Shown piece by piece: positions 19,116 through 29,106 of a stretch of 64,000 bases of DNA. Each line of letters begins with the position of its first letter. Position 1 is the first letter of the stretch. The stretch comes from Helichrysum umbraculigerum (lineage: Eukaryota > Streptophyta > Magnoliopsida > Asterales > Asteraceae), in contig CATIUR010000003.1 in the NCBI GenBank assembly GCA_949592205.1, positions 151,899,259-151,963,258 on the forward strand. Reading direction: 5' to 3'. The notes beneath the pieces are model-generated. The model searched no databases. It worked only from the letters and a program-made list of their open reading frames with translations, and was not told the DNA's origin. The position numbers were made by a program, and so were the translations under genes.

Positions 19116-22100
19116 TCACTCTGGATTTCTCATTCCGTTTAGTTGAACCAACGTCTCAAATCTTGCTCTGTCGAACGCCTTTGTGTATAAGTCTGCTAAG
19201 TTATCCAATGATGGAACCTTAACTAACTTTATCAACTTCTTCTCAGCACAATCTCTAATAAAATGATGTCTAATATCAATATGCTTAGTTTTACTGTGCT
19301 TCACCGGATTATTGGTGATCGACATAGTAGATTCGTTATCAATCATCATAGGAGTATTGGTTATATTTAACCCGTAATCCCGCAGTTGCTGTTGAATCCA
19401 AAGTACTTGCGAGCAACAGCTGCCAGCTGTAACATACTCAGCTTCACATGTAGAAATGGCTACCGAGGTTTGCTTCTTGCACTGCCAGGATACTAATCTA
19501 CCTCCTAGGAATTGACATCCTCCGGTCGTAGATTTCCTATTCTGATTGCATCCTCCGTAATCCGAATCAGTATAAGCTACGAGATCTAAATCTCCATCAA
19601 TCGGATACCAAAGACCCAGCTTAGGTTTCCCTTTGAGGTAACGAAAGATTCGTTTAACAGCTTGCATGTGTGACTCTTTCGGATTAGCCTGATATCTTGC
19701 GCATAAACAAACAGCAAACATTATGTCAGGCCTTGAGGCTGTAAGATACATTAGTGATCCGATCATGGCTCTATAAAGAGTTGGATCCACATCGCTATCA
19801 CTCGATGTATCTGGACCTAGTCCATGATTGACTGGAATTGGAGTATTGTAGACCTTACTTTCATCCATCTTGAAGCGTTCTAATAGCTCATATGTATATT
19901 TAGATTGATGAATAAAGAATCCATCCTTCTTTTGATCAACTTGTAATCCTAAGAAGAAATTCAACTCTCCCATTGCAGACATTTCGAACCTTTTTCTCAT
20001 GACTTTCTCAAATTCTTGACACATCTTTTCATCAGATGATCCGAAGATAATGTCATCAACATAAACTTGCACTAAAAGAAAGTCTTTCTTTTTCCACTTC
20101 ACAAACAGTGTACTATCAATCGATCCTCTTGTAAATCCATTCTCAAGTAGATACGTTGATAGTGTTCCATACCATACCCTTGGTGCTTGATGTAATCCAT
20201 ATAGAGCCTTATTCAAACGATATACTCTATCTGGATACTCAGGATCAGCAAACCCTAGCGGTTGTGAAACATACACCAATTCTTCCACTTTGCCATACAA
20301 AAAGGCACTCTTAACATCCAACTGATACACTTTTATACCAAAATATGATGCAAATGCTAAGAATACTCTAATTGCTTCTAGCCTAGCAACTGGTGCAAAC
20401 ACTTCATTGTAGTCAATACCTTCTTGTTGATTAAAACCTTGAACCACCAGACGAGCTTTATTGCGAGTAACGATTCCTTTATCATCTCTCTTGCACTTAA
20501 ATACCCATCTAGTTCCAATTGGATATTCTCCCTTTGGTAGGTCAACCAACTCCCATACTTGTAATTTAGAGAACTGTGATAGTTCCTCTTGCATTGCTTC
20601 TACCCACGAGCTTTCTTTTAAAGCCATTTGAACATTTTTAGGCTCGATTTGTGAGATAAAGCATGAATATAGACATTGATTAGGAATCCCTGTCTCTTTC
20701 ATTGCAGTATACAAGCTTTGGTATTCTAAATTCTCAGACGTACTAGCTCTGGATTGATGCCTAGTTTGAACCGGAGTATTAATATCACCGATGATGTTTT
20801 CAACGGGATGATTCTTACTCGTTCTAGTTGTAGTAACTGGTTCAACCGGTATCTCATCTTCCAAATTAGTACCAATCTCTTCCAATTCAGGTACATCTTC
20901 CGTACGAGCAGAAGATATCCTTGAGTGTTTCAAAGGAGTAAGTATATCATCAAACTTTGTAGGAAGATCATCAGGATCTTCTGTTTCTTGAGACTTATCC
21001 TCTGAAGGTTGTTGTGACTCACTTGTGGAAGCATTATCTGAGTCAACATTAGTCTTAATTCCAGACTGCTTAACACTTGATGTTGAAGCGGGACCAATAT
21101 TCTCATCTTCAAACAATAAATGTTCAGCTATCTCTGAATCACTGACATAGTCACTAATAGGAACTTTAAATGATGCAAAGAGATCAGAATAATCAAATTG
21201 CCAATCTAAGCCCTTATGAACATCCGGTGAGTAGCTCGTAACCTCAATATTATAAACTACCTCCAAACGTCCTGTGACTTTATTAAAGACTCTCTTGTTT
21301 GGCGAATTGGGCATATAACCTAGGAAAAATCCTTTGTCATCCTTCTCACCAAATTTTGCTTGATGTCCAGTCTTTAATATGGTGCATGAAACTCCAAAGG
21401 GTTCAAACCCTTTTAAGTTAGGTTTCTTATTGTTCAAAAGCTCATAACAAGTCTTGTTATGTCTCTTAACCGTAAGAACTCTATTAAGAACATAACATGC
21501 TGTATTCACTGCTTCTGCCCAAAAGATGACCGGAAGCTTTGAATCAGCAAGCATTGTTCTTGCAGCTTCAATCAACGTTCTATTTTTCCTTTCAGCAACA
21601 CCATTCTGTTGAGGTTCATAAGGTGCACTGAATTGATGTAATATCCCTTTGCTTAAGCAATAGATATTCAACGTTGAATTCTTAAACTCTGTTCCATTGT
21701 CACTACGAATACGCTTCACTCTCTTTTTATAGACATTCTCTACTAGATCAAATAACTCAATTAGAATTCCAGGAGTTTCATCCTTTGATCCCAAAAAGAA
21801 TACCCATGAGAATCTAGAGTAGTCATCTGTGACAACCAAACAGTACCATTTGCCACCTAGACTTCTCTTGCTTATAGGGCCGAAGAGATCCATATGTAGC
21901 AATTCAAATGGCGAGGAGATAGAGTTTTCAGTCTTAGGTCTGTGTGGTTTCTTGTGCTGCTTTCCTTTCATGCAAGGAACACACTTATCCTCAGACTCGA
22001 AACGTTTTTGTGGTACACCTAGAACCAAACCATTTTTGGTTATATAATTCATCTTTCTCCAGTTCAAGTGTGCCATTCTCCTATGCCATAATAATACGTC

Positions 22101-22559
22101 TGTTTCCGAAGCCTTGGATAATAAACATGTAGACACCATTGAAGAGTTAGGAACACCCATGTTGATAGCATAGATGTCCTTCTTCCTTGGCGCCCTCATC
22201 AATATCCATTTATCAGGAATTTTGAAACCTGGCTTCAGGACTAAGGCTTCCTTTTCATTAAAATAAACTGGATGACCTTTATCACAGACTTGGGAAACAC
22301 TCACTAGGTTGTGAGTTAGTTCTTCAACATAGTTCACATCCTCAAGAGTCAAAGTTCCATTTGAAACTTTTCCTTTTCCCGAAATTACTCCTCCTTTATC
22401 TCCTGCAAAGTTTACTTTTTGCTTGAGACTCTCCTTGAAGTCCTTCAGTAGACTTCTTTCTCCTGTCATGTGCCTCGAGCATCCACTGTCTACATACCAC
22501 CAGCTGTCCTTGTTCACAGCATACTCCTGCACATAACACAAGATACGATCAGTTATCAA
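19116..22559 (-). CDS. pol: COP1 Pol polyprotein (Ty1-copia)
   Basis: 1147 codons, uninterrupted. Order: aspartic protease (WYVDSGCSRHMTG, near residue 25), GAG-pre-integrase zinc domain (H...H, CVPCMKGKQ), integrase core (LLHMDLFGP, IRSDNGTEFKN, PQQNGVAERKNRTLIE), a charged linker with many Ser/Asp/Glu, reverse transcriptase (KARLVVQGFNQQEGIDY to LVQVYVDDIIFGS) and RNase H (YTDSDYGG, CEAEYVTA, then DIRHHFIRD). The key residues DSG, the integrase D-D-E set and YVDD are all present. Integrase before RT proves Ty1-copia. The open frame begins with about ten residues that overlap the gag stop in another frame, so the true N-terminus is probably set by processing, frameshifting or splicing (TATGTGCAG lies right before the conserved start). 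Confidence 0.94.
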   Translation of the reverse strand: MITDRILCYVQEYAVNKDSWWYVDSGCSRHMTGERSLLKDFKESLKQKVNFAGDKGGVISGKGKVSNGTLTLEDVNYVEELTHNLVSVSQVCDKGHPVYFNEKEALVLKPGFKIPDKWILMRAPRKKDIYAINMGVPNSSMVSTCLLSKASETDVLLWHRRMAHLNWRKMNYITKNGLVLGVPQKRFESEDKCVPCMKGKQHKKPHRPKTENSISSPFELLHMDLFGPISKRSLGGKWYCLVVTDDYSRFSWVFFLGSKDETPGILIELFDLVENVYKKRVKRIRSDNGTEFKNSTLNIYCLSKGILHQFSAPYEPQQNGVAERKNRTLIEAARTMLADSKLPVIFWAEAVNTACYVLNRVLTVKRHNKTCYELLNNKKPNLKGFEPFGVSCTILKTGHQAKFGEKDDKGFFLGYMPNSPNKRVFNKVTGRLEVVYNIEVTSYSPDVHKGLDWQFDYSDLFASFKVPISDYVSDSEIAEHLLFEDENIGPASTSSVKQSGIKTNVDSDNASTSESQQPSEDKSQETEDPDDLPTKFDDILTPLKHSRISSARTEDVPELEEIGTNLEDEIPVEPVTTTRTSKNHPVENIIGDINTPVQTRHQSRASTSENLEYQSLYTAMKETGIPNQCLYSCFISQIEPKNVQMALKESSWVEAMQEELSQFSKLQVWELVDLPKGEYPIGTRWVFKCKRDDKGIVTRNKARLVVQGFNQQEGIDYNEVFAPVARLEAIRVFLAFASYFGIKVYQLDVKSAFLYGKVEELVYVSQPLGFADPEYPDRVYRLNKALYGLHQAPRVWYGTLSTYLLENGFTRGSIDSTLFVKWKKKDFLLVQVYVDDIIFGSSDEKMCQEFEKVMRKRFEMSAMGELNFFLGLQVDQKKDGFFIHQSKYTYELLERFKMDESKVYNTPIPVNHGLGPDTSSDSDVDPTLYRAMIGSLMYLTASRPDIMFAVCLCARYQANPKESHMQAVKRIFRYLKGKPKLGLWYPIDGDLDLVAYTDSDYGGCNQNRKSTTGGCQFLGGRLVSWQCKKQTSVAISTCEAEYVTAGSCCSQVLWIQQQLRDYGLNITNTPMMIDNESTMSITNNPVKHSKTKHIDIRHHFIRDCAEKKLIKLVKVPSLDNLADLYTKAFDRARFETLVQLNGMRNPE

Positions 22560-25362
22560 GAGGTACCCAAGCCATTACGGTCTTGGTTTGTCCCTTATCA
22601 TCAACAAACTTAAGCTCTTTAAAATAACCATCCTTCTCATCAGGAGCTTTGATTAGTTTCAAAGTAGCTTTAGTTTGTGGACGATCAGCCTTAAGAGGTG
22701 AATTTGAGGAGAACCTCTTAGGCAAATAATTATGAGCTCTATTATAATAATTAAACTCATGTGATCGCGAAGTAGTACCACTCTCATAATGACTATGGCC
22801 TCTACTTGGAGTTCTAAACCTCGACGGTGTCACATCCCTAGACTTATGGACAGAATTATCACTTTGAGTATATGACCGTTTAGGTTTAGGTGGGGAGACA
22901 CTATGTTTACCGTCTCTTTTAAGAATGTTAACAGGTTTATTACCTAACTTAGGTTTGGTATCTAACCTATCTACAGTCATACTAGAGTCGATCTGTGTCT
23001 TTTCATCAATCACAAACTTATGTGGTGTTTCAGGCTTTTTGTTAGGACAACACGAAGCCACGTGTCCCTTTTGGCGACACTTGAAACATGACATCTGCTT
23101 GCGTGATTTAGGAACTTTTGCATTACTACTCGGAGTTTTAGGCACTAAAGGTTCATGTATTTGTTCATTATTAACCTTATCATCAGTCTTAGCATCGTTA
23201 ATCACTCCACCCGATACAAATTGTATTTTGGTGAATAGAGAAGCCTTACTATTATCTGATGAAGGGTTCTTAATAACATCCTTATGTGCCTCTAACTTTT
23301 CCTGATCATTAGTTACTGAAATTTCAGGAGTAGCATCTGTCATTTCAGAATCTTCAGGAATAGGAGTGTAATTGGCATTAAAAGGTGGGGATACATCATT
23401 GTAACCTAACCCAGTCTTGTCCTTTACACTACGTTGAGCATCTAACATTTTATCCATTTGAGATGTCCTATAATTCTCAAGTTTACGGTTTTGCTCAATT
23501 AACCTTAAGTTAAGGTTCACTATTTCCTGATCCTTACTAGCAATTGTCTCATTTAAGTCTTTGATATTCATATAGAGACCATCTATGATAACAGATTTTT
23601 CACTTATGGTATCTCTAAGTTTTGTTCTATCCGAAGCATCAGACTTAATTTTATCTTTTAAGACTTGTTTATCATCACTTAATCTACGAATATCCATAAT
23701 AGCTTGATCGAGTTCAGATCTAACAGTCTTATAAGATTCCTTATCCACATTCAATTGAGATGACAAATTGCTATTTGACACATTTAAGACACTATTCTGA
23801 GATTGTAAATCAATAACTAAGTAACAAACATCAGCAAGATTAAGAATATCTAAACATACCTTCTTCTTGTCAGTTTGTAATTCAGCCATACGTGCCACGA
23901 ATTCTTCAGGACTCATATCTGGAGTTGAATCCATATATAGCACGTCATCATCACTTGCCTTCACTTCAGACTCAGGCACCTCTACTTTCTGTTCCATATC
24001 AGTGGGCATGTAGGACACTGATCCAGCAGTTGTCTCTTCAATCTCGGCCATCAAAGCTTCCTCAGAATGAGCTTTCCAATCATAAGAGCCATCCAACTGC
24101 TTCACCACTAAGGCTTTGGAAGCTAGTGTACTTCCCGAACCTTGTTTTCCTTGTGCTTCTACTTTAGGTCTTTGGCATTCTCTAGCAAAATGACCAATAC
24201 CCTGACAGTTAAAGTATCTGACCTTGGTTTTATCAAACCCTGATCTATTGCCCAACACCTTTCTACCAGTTCTCTTGAGGAAATTCTTCACCTTTCTAGA
24301 TATCAACGCTAGTTGATCTTGAAGCTCCAATTCCTCAAGATAATCAGAATCTATCTGCTCATAATCCTCATCAAACAGAATAGGATCATTGATCTTTCCC
24401 TCTATGTAATTTTCATATGATGCCACAAAGGAAGCAAGAACAGACAGTTGCTGTTCAGCAGATTTCACACTCATTGGCATCTTCTGATGCTCTTGAGGTG
24501 ACTTCTCAGAATTCTTTCCCTTTGTCTCATCACCAGAGGAGGAAATAAAGCACAGATCTTCAGAAATTAGTTCTCCATTTTCACTAGTATCACCAACTAA
24601 CAATGCAGTGGTCGAACTAGATGACACAGTCGAAAGACTTGACTTTCCATGATACAACCCAGGGTTCTGAACCTGATCAGAATCACTATCTCTTGACTTT
24701 TTGGAGAAATCATAACCTTTCAGCTTGTCAATGACTTGCTCTAAGGTCATAGTAGAATACCTAGTTTCATTATCCTTAATCATAACGCCATACATTTCCC
24801 ATTTAGAAGGCAAACCCTCAAGAAACTTGTCTGTTTTAGCTACTTCTTCTTCAACAATTTCATGGTATTCCAGTTCACTTAGCAGATGGTAGAAACGCGT
24901 GACATAGGCATCAAGATCTTCTCCTTTTAAAGCTTTAAACATAGTAAACTGCTTTTTAAGAAGACTCCTCTTGCCAGCTCTCACCTGTGGACTTCCCTCA
25001 CCTCTTTTCTCTAGAGCTTCCCAGAGCATTCTAGCAGTATGAAAAGACTTCAGTTGATGAGCAATCTCTTTAGGAAGACACATCTTTATGCATGAATGTG
25101 CTTTATTTTCATTTCTGTAAGCTTCCTTCTCTTGATCACTCATGTTCGCATAGGTAAGAACCACAATGGCATTTTGAACAGTTTGAGTAGGCGCAGTGTA
25201 TCCACTCTTGATACACATCCAGATTGACAGGTCATGGAATCTACAGTAAGATTCAAATCTGTCCTTCCAATTGTAGTAATCTTCGATTCTTAACAACTTA
25301 GGTGGAACGTTTGACTTTCCCACCTCGTGGTCCATTTCGATCATTCTACTTAAGTCAGACAT
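22549..25362 (-). CDS. gag: COP1 Gag polyprotein
   Basis: 937 residues beginning MSDLSRM. The N-terminal 240 residues are the Copia-type Gag domain (UBN2 family; YYNWKDRFESY, LWEALEKRGEG, LKKQFTMFK, LLSELEYHEI). Two zinc-knuckle motifs follow. In the first (near residue 385) Tyr replaces the first Cys (YFNCQGIGHFAREC; codon 24214-24216). The second (CFKCRQKGHVASCC) is complete. A long coiled-coil-like segment lies between them. It ends VPLDN in a different frame from pol, overlapping the pol frame by a few codons. Role: particle assembly and RNA binding. Confidence 0.92.
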   Translation of the reverse strand: MSDLSRMIEMDHEVGKSNVPPKLLRIEDYYNWKDRFESYCRFHDLSIWMCIKSGYTAPTQTVQNAIVVLTYANMSDQEKEAYRNENKAHSCIKMCLPKEIAHQLKSFHTARMLWEALEKRGEGSPQVRAGKRSLLKKQFTMFKALKGEDLDAYVTRFYHLLSELEYHEIVEEEVAKTDKFLEGLPSKWEMYGVMIKDNETRYSTMTLEQVIDKLKGYDFSKKSRDSDSDQVQNPGLYHGKSSLSTVSSSSTTALLVGDTSENGELISEDLCFISSSGDETKGKNSEKSPQEHQKMPMSVKSAEQQLSVLASFVASYENYIEGKINDPILFDEDYEQIDSDYLEELELQDQLALISRKVKNFLKRTGRKVLGNRSGFDKTKVRYFNCQGIGHFARECQRPKVEAQGKQGSGSTLASKALVVKQLDGSYDWKAHSEEALMAEIEETTAGSVSYMPTDMEQKVEVPESEVKASDDDVLYMDSTPDMSPEEFVARMAELQTDKKKVCLDILNLADVCYLVIDLQSQNSVLNVSNSNLSSQLNVDKESYKTVRSELDQAIMDIRRLSDDKQVLKDKIKSDASDRTKLRDTISEKSVIIDGLYMNIKDLNETIASKDQEIVNLNLRLIEQNRKLENYRTSQMDKMLDAQRSVKDKTGLGYNDVSPPFNANYTPIPEDSEMTDATPEISVTNDQEKLEAHKDVIKNPSSDNSKASLFTKIQFVSGGVINDAKTDDKVNNEQIHEPLVPKTPSSNAKVPKSRKQMSCFKCRQKGHVASCCPNKKPETPHKFVIDEKTQIDSSMTVDRLDTKPKLGNKPVNILKRDGKHSVSPPKPKRSYTQSDNSVHKSRDVTPSRFRTPSRGHSHYESGTTSRSHEFNYYNRAHNYLPKRFSSNSPLKADRPQTKATLKLIKAPDEKDGYFKELKFVDDKGQTKTVMAWVPLDN

Positions 25363-25384
25363 CTTAAAAACGTAAAATTAAACT

Positions 25385-25625
25385 GTTTCAGCGAATTCAG
25401 AAAACTCAACTCGCAAGACTCAGCTCAACTCGCAATCTCAGCTCGACTCGCAGAATTTGTCGATTCGCAAGCCTCAGTTCGGATTGCCAAAGATGTCGAT
25501 TCGCAAGTGATGTCGATTCGCGAGGGATCTCAGTTCGACTCGCAAGCCTCAGTTCGACTCGCTAGTTTAACTCGGTTCGCAGGCGACGCTGGAACCCTAA
25601 TCTCGACTCGCGAAACGGCTGTTAA
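25385..25625. repeat. CTCGC motif cluster in COP1 gag leader
   Basis: About 15 copies of (A)CTCGC and TTCGC-type motifs in 240 bp between primer site and gag. It is the third location of the COP1 family motif after the LTR and the ORF3 leader. Confidence 0.75.
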
Positions 25626-25808
25626 ACCCGAAAACGAATTTTTAAGGTATTTTTACGACTGAAACTAAAAATTTCGGCTGTAAACAAACCCTAAAATGTC
25701 CAGAGAATGATTTTGATCGTTAGTATTGCAAGAACGCACGTAAAAACGACCCGAATCAAAAACGCAATAACACTAAAACTCACGAACACACTCGTATTTA
25801 GCCCGAAA

Positions 25809-25820
25809 GCTCTGATACCA
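25809..25820 (-). other. COP1 primer binding site (tRNA-iMet)
   Basis: Minus strand TGGTATCAGAGC, two bases inside the 5' LTR. It is complementary to the 3' end of initiator methionine tRNA, the usual Copia primer. Confidence 0.9.
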
Positions 25821-25822
25821 GA

Positions 25823-26426
25823 TGTAAGTCCCCTAGTTCTAGGATCGATAACTTCGTTATCTGTAGTATTAAGGTGCGGAATCCCTCAATACGGTGTTAT
25901 CTTACTAACAACGAATATGTTCTTATTGCGTTTAATAAGACTTTGCTTTAAACGATGAATCGTCAAAGCCTAGCCGTTAGGTTTAAGTTTTTCTCTGGTT
26001 TGCTGGAATCGCAGGTCCGGAATATGCAAAAGTGTTCAAAGTGTTCAAAAAGTTTTATGATTTTTCACGTATAAAAATCATTATATAGTCTGGTCTCGGC
26101 TCGGCTCGCATGGGCTTGCGAGTTCGGTCCAACTCGCAGCCCAAGCCCATTAAAGGACTCGGCTCGCCAGACTCAATCTACGCGAGTTCAGATCTCATCT
26201 CACAGCTCAACTCGCTGCGACTTGAGATCTCGACTCGCTACGCATCAAACGTCTATATATTTATTTCGTATTTAACATTCGTCCAACTTAGCACAATAAT
26301 ATGTTTAACGAATATTACTAACAAAACAAATATTTATTTACAAATCTAAACCAATGTACAAACGTAATAATAATTACACCAGTCCTATTTCAAGCTAGAT
26401 ATGTTATCACAATCTATGTCCCAACA
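25823..26426 (-). repeat. COP1 5' LTR (promoter LTR)
   Basis: Same 604-bp sequence as 109-712 with about seven substitutions. The minus-strand TATA box GACTATATAA lies at 26081-26090. About 150 bp of repeated CTCGC/GCGAG motifs lies directly upstream (26091-26244), in an enhancer-like position within U3. Confidence 0.92.
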
Positions 26427-26431
26427 AGTGT
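26427..26431. repeat. COP1 target-site duplication (right)
   Basis: AGTGT immediately after the right LTR, identical to 104-108. Confidence 0.9.
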
Positions 26432-26721
26432 TTTCTAAAGAAGAGAAAATTTTAAGTGAGATGTTAATGTGTCGATATCTTGAAGGTAAACTTTTTATGT
26501 TAAATATTAGACTAACACTTGTTTAAAAAAGGTAAACTTTTTATGTTAAATATTAGACTAACACTTGTTTAAAAAAAAATGTATAACAATTTATATTTCA
26601 AAAAAGTAAAAAAGTTGATTTAGAAAACAAAGATGTGATGAGGTGTCATTACATTAAGCTATCATGTACTTTTTATGTATATAGGAAGAAATGAAATAGT
26701 GATTAGGCGGAGTAATTATTA
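26432..26721. other. Host DNA right of COP1
   Basis: AT-rich flank without coding potential. It contains a 46-bp head-to-tail duplication. Confidence 0.6.
26485..26576 (+). repeat. 46-bp tandem duplication
   Basis: Two adjacent 46-bp units starting GGTAAACTTTTTATGTTAAA (26485-26530 and 26531-26576), identical by eye. Confidence 0.9.
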
Positions 26722-26922
26722 ACACATCCGTTCCATTCGAGTGTCCATCTTACTATTTTAAGTTGTTACAAATAAGTGACCGCTTCAATATTTTAATCAA
26801 TCAAAAGAAATTTTAGTGAGTAAATATGATATTTAATTGATTGATGAATTGTATATATAGTGCAGATTTCTAAAGTTGCATGCAATTTCTAATTAAACAA
26901 TTTAACTCGGACGAACGGAGTA
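26722..26922. mobile_element. Stowaway-like MITE (degenerate)
   Basis: About 200 bp, AT-rich, no ORF. The ends are imperfect inverted repeats: TCCGTTCCATTCGAGT on the left, and TCCGTTCGTCCGAGT as complement of the right end next to a TA. CTCCGTTC-type ends flanked by TA are typical of plant Stowaway (Tc1/mariner) elements. Confidence 0.55.
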
Positions 26923-26954
26923 TTATTTATTGTTAGGCAAAGCAATTAGTATGT

Positions 26955-27062
<108 letters not shown>

Positions 27063-27153
27063 TTGGATACACTAGGCAAGTTTTAGAAAGCCTATGTGTC
27101 AATTTTGAAGCCATCTTGTTCTTTCTTATAATATATATACTAGGAATCTTGTA

Positions 27154-27172
27154 GGCTGTGCTACGCACAGCC
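27154..27172 (-). other. Helitron 3' terminal hairpin
   Basis: Perfect 8-bp stem (GGCTGTGC/GCACAGCC) with a 3-nt loop, 10 nt before the terminal CTAG. Confidence 0.6.
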
Positions 27173-27585
27173 CAGGCCCGAAACGTAATCAAATGCTAAT
27201 TGTTGATGGAATCGAGTATAGGTCGTATAGAGAGAAGATGCGGAAGCAAGATTCAAAACGCAAATTTCATATGTATTTTGTTCCCCATGTAGTGTTAGTT
27301 TTCCCATTGAAAATAGTTATTCCTTAGTGGGTTACAGCCTAAGCTTTCGTATGGAAGTTTACTTTTGAAAAGGAAAACACAATTGCACAAAAAATGTTCT
27401 CGAGGCGTATAACATTTTGATGGATCTCTTGTTGAATAGAACTTCCAAACCCTCTTAGAGAAGCATGATATGTGAAAGGCTATATGATCCAACAAATTTT
27501 ACCTGAAAGAAATAAGCGGATTTCCCATTCAAAAGAGCTACTACAACTAAGAAACTGTTATCCATATTTAAATAAAGGTGCTTAC

Positions 27586-27701
27586 TTGAGAGCATCAGGA
27601 ATGACCATCCTCTTCTTCGTATTGTAAGGAGTAGGAACTCTTTCGTAAACCTTTAACCTTGTAAGTGCAGCAACTCCACGCTTAGCTTGTGTCGAATCAT
27701 C
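27586..27701 (-). pseudogene. Ribosomal protein L13a (uL13) exon fragment
   Basis: 116-nt minus-strand exon bounded by AACTTGTAG|G (acceptor) and CTCAA|GTAAGC (donor). Its translation contains QAKRGVAALTRLKVYE and KKRMVIPDALK, clearly like cytosolic 60S protein L13a of plants. The parent protein has about 206 residues, so this is under a fifth of it. I find no neighbouring L13a exons in 27175-27585 or 27702-27990. It is therefore a captured fragment, probably carried by the Helitron, and not a working gene. Several substitutions in the conserved block suggest decay. Confidence 0.8.
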
Positions 27702-28358
27702 CTACAAGTTAAAAAACAAAAACTTTCCGATCTCAAAGCTTTTCACAAGTAACAAATATACTTACACCAGCACCAACGTATACAACTTATACACAATCAT
27801 TGTTGCGACTTAACACTACCGCATGTGAAACATAATGTGCAATCAAATTTCAGTTAAACCACGCCTATGGATGTGTAATGGGCGATTGGACGTGTAAGCT
27901 TATAAGCTGAAGAAGTATTAAATATTAATATTAAGGAAGTTATAGTAAGTCAGAGCTTGTTTCTTTATATGTGATAGTAAAATTCTCACTATCTTTTGGA
28001 GAACACTAAAGTTCATTCCTTGACCTTTATTGGCTCCATGCTTGGATGGGAGAGCTCCATAAGTTTAATTCTGCTATGACTTTTACTTTTAAAAATTTTG
28101 TAAAAGGGTATACATTCCTTATGATGCTTTTCTTTCTTTTTGTATGTGTGATACGAATTCTCAAACAAAGTAGTCAAACATGCAATTCAACCTGCAAAAG
28201 CTTATGTCAACATGCACCATGCAAAGACCATTGCCACATGGAAAGACATTCAACTTCATGTTTGACTTATGCAAATTTCACATGCTTTTAGACATGCATT
28301 GTCTCATCCATTTGTCCATTTCTCACATGTAATTTATGCATGTATGATTCGGTTTCCA

Positions 28359-28370
28359 CTTATATATATG
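28359..28370 (+). promoter_or_regulatory. COP3 LTR TATA box
   Basis: CTTATATATATG in the U3 part of the LTR, followed by A-rich sequence and ACAACAC-type leader sequence. Confidence 0.5.
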
Positions 28371-28525
28371 TCGATGATGGAAGCCTAAAAAAAAACAAGA
28401 GAAGCACACAACAATTCAAGACAACACATACCCTTTCACACTTTTCATTTTCATTCTCTGTATAAAACCATTACTATCCAGTTCTGGTGATTTGAGAGCA
28501 TTTACAGAGAGACGAGTGATATTAA

Positions 28526-28530
28526 AGTTG
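28526..28530. repeat. COP2 target-site duplication (left)
   Basis: AAAGT, matching 50998-51002. Confidence 0.88.
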
Positions 28531-29071
28531 ATGATCCCAGCTAGAGATCTTAGTATGTATTACTTTGATTGATTATTAATAAGCTTGCGGAATAGTTTAT
28601 TAATAACTTGAAGAACAAATTTGAATATAACAGAATATCTAACCAAAAGCTTCAATATTATTAATAATACGAACACACAATTTGTGTTAGGGTTTACAAC
28701 CTTGAAGCTAATAACTAGAATGAATCGTATCTATCTAGGTTACAGGATCTCTATTTATAACATATAGAGTCCTTTACAGAATCAAACTATTATGGAATCA
28801 TATCTATTCCATAATTCTCTCTAACAGACTATATCTAACCAACAGTGGTTATCTATATTACTAACAGGGGCAGTACTCGTATATTACTAACAGCGGTTGA
28901 GTACTTGATACTAAATACATATTACACATTAACAGTGGCACTGTTAGACTAAAACTATTTGACAGCGGCAACTACTAACTAGCAGTGGCAATCTACTAAC
29001 AGCGGTAAACTTCTAATAGCGGCAGTATACTTGTACTCTGAGCAGATTCGACAGTGGCTCAGGTCTCAACA
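28531..29071 (-). repeat. COP2 3' LTR (541 bp)
   Basis: From TGATGATCCC to CTCAACA on the plus strand. Minus-strand TATA TTATAAATAG is at 28751-28760. Upstream in element sense, nine AACAGNGGC-type motifs crowd 28850-29065. Confidence 0.92.
28850..29065. repeat. AACAGNGGC motif cluster in COP2 LTR
   Basis: Nine copies of ACAGTGG, ACAGGGG or ACAGCGG with variable flanks, roughly every 25 bp, upstream of TATA. Repeated in the other LTR, in front of ORF3 (33598-34090) and in parts of gag and ORF3. Confidence 0.85.
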
Positions 29072-29085
29072 ATCTCCCCCTAAAC
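29072..29085 (-). other. COP2 polypurine tract
   Basis: Minus strand GTTTAGGGGGAGAT directly before the 3' LTR. Confidence 0.85.
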
Positions 29086-29106
29086 TTGATCATTCTCAGT
29101 AATGAA

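Larger units (their letters stand above)
109..26426 (-). mobile_element. COP1: Ty1-copia retrotransposon with third ORF, carrying nested insertions
   Basis: The element has two 604-bp LTRs (109-712 and 25823-26426) flanked by a perfect AGTGT duplication (104-108, 26427-26431). The primer site lies inside the right LTR and a polypurine tract lies beside the left one, so it is transcribed on the minus strand. The order along the element is leader, gag, pol, a 2.3-kb AT-rich spacer, then ORF3. Pol order (protease, integrase, RT, RNase H) identifies Ty1-copia. A long ORF after pol is known from the SIRE/Maximus lineage; that lineage assignment is inference. About 11.9 kb of the span is later insertion (SOLO1 and GAG1). 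I counted about seven substitutions between the LTRs, near 1%, which implies a fairly recent insertion. Gag and pol are open; ORF3 is broken by the nested elements. Confidence 0.93.
27140..27974 (-). mobile_element. Putative Helitron with captured exon
   Basis: On the minus strand the hairpin GGCTGTGCGTAGCACAGCC (27154-27172) is followed after 10 nt by CTAG (27143-27140) and then T. This is the standard Helitron 3' end and insertion before T. The other end should be A|TC; a candidate (ATCACATATAAAG in minus sense) lies at 27974, but I cannot confirm it. No Rep/helicase is encoded, so it would be non-autonomous. It contains an L13a exon fragment in the same orientation. Confidence 0.55.
27994..28530 (+). 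repeat. COP3 5' LTR, first part
   Basis: Start of the LTR of a plus-strand Copia element, cut by COP2. The left boundary is uncertain: a degenerate TTTTGGAGAAC near 27994 is my best candidate, paired with the end ATCAACA at 51175. A TATA box (CTTATATATATG) lies at about 28359-28370. Confidence 0.6.

Noticed and set aside
27295..27495. Further L13a exons beside the captured exon
   Set aside because: The translation shows none of the expected C-terminal L13a sequence.
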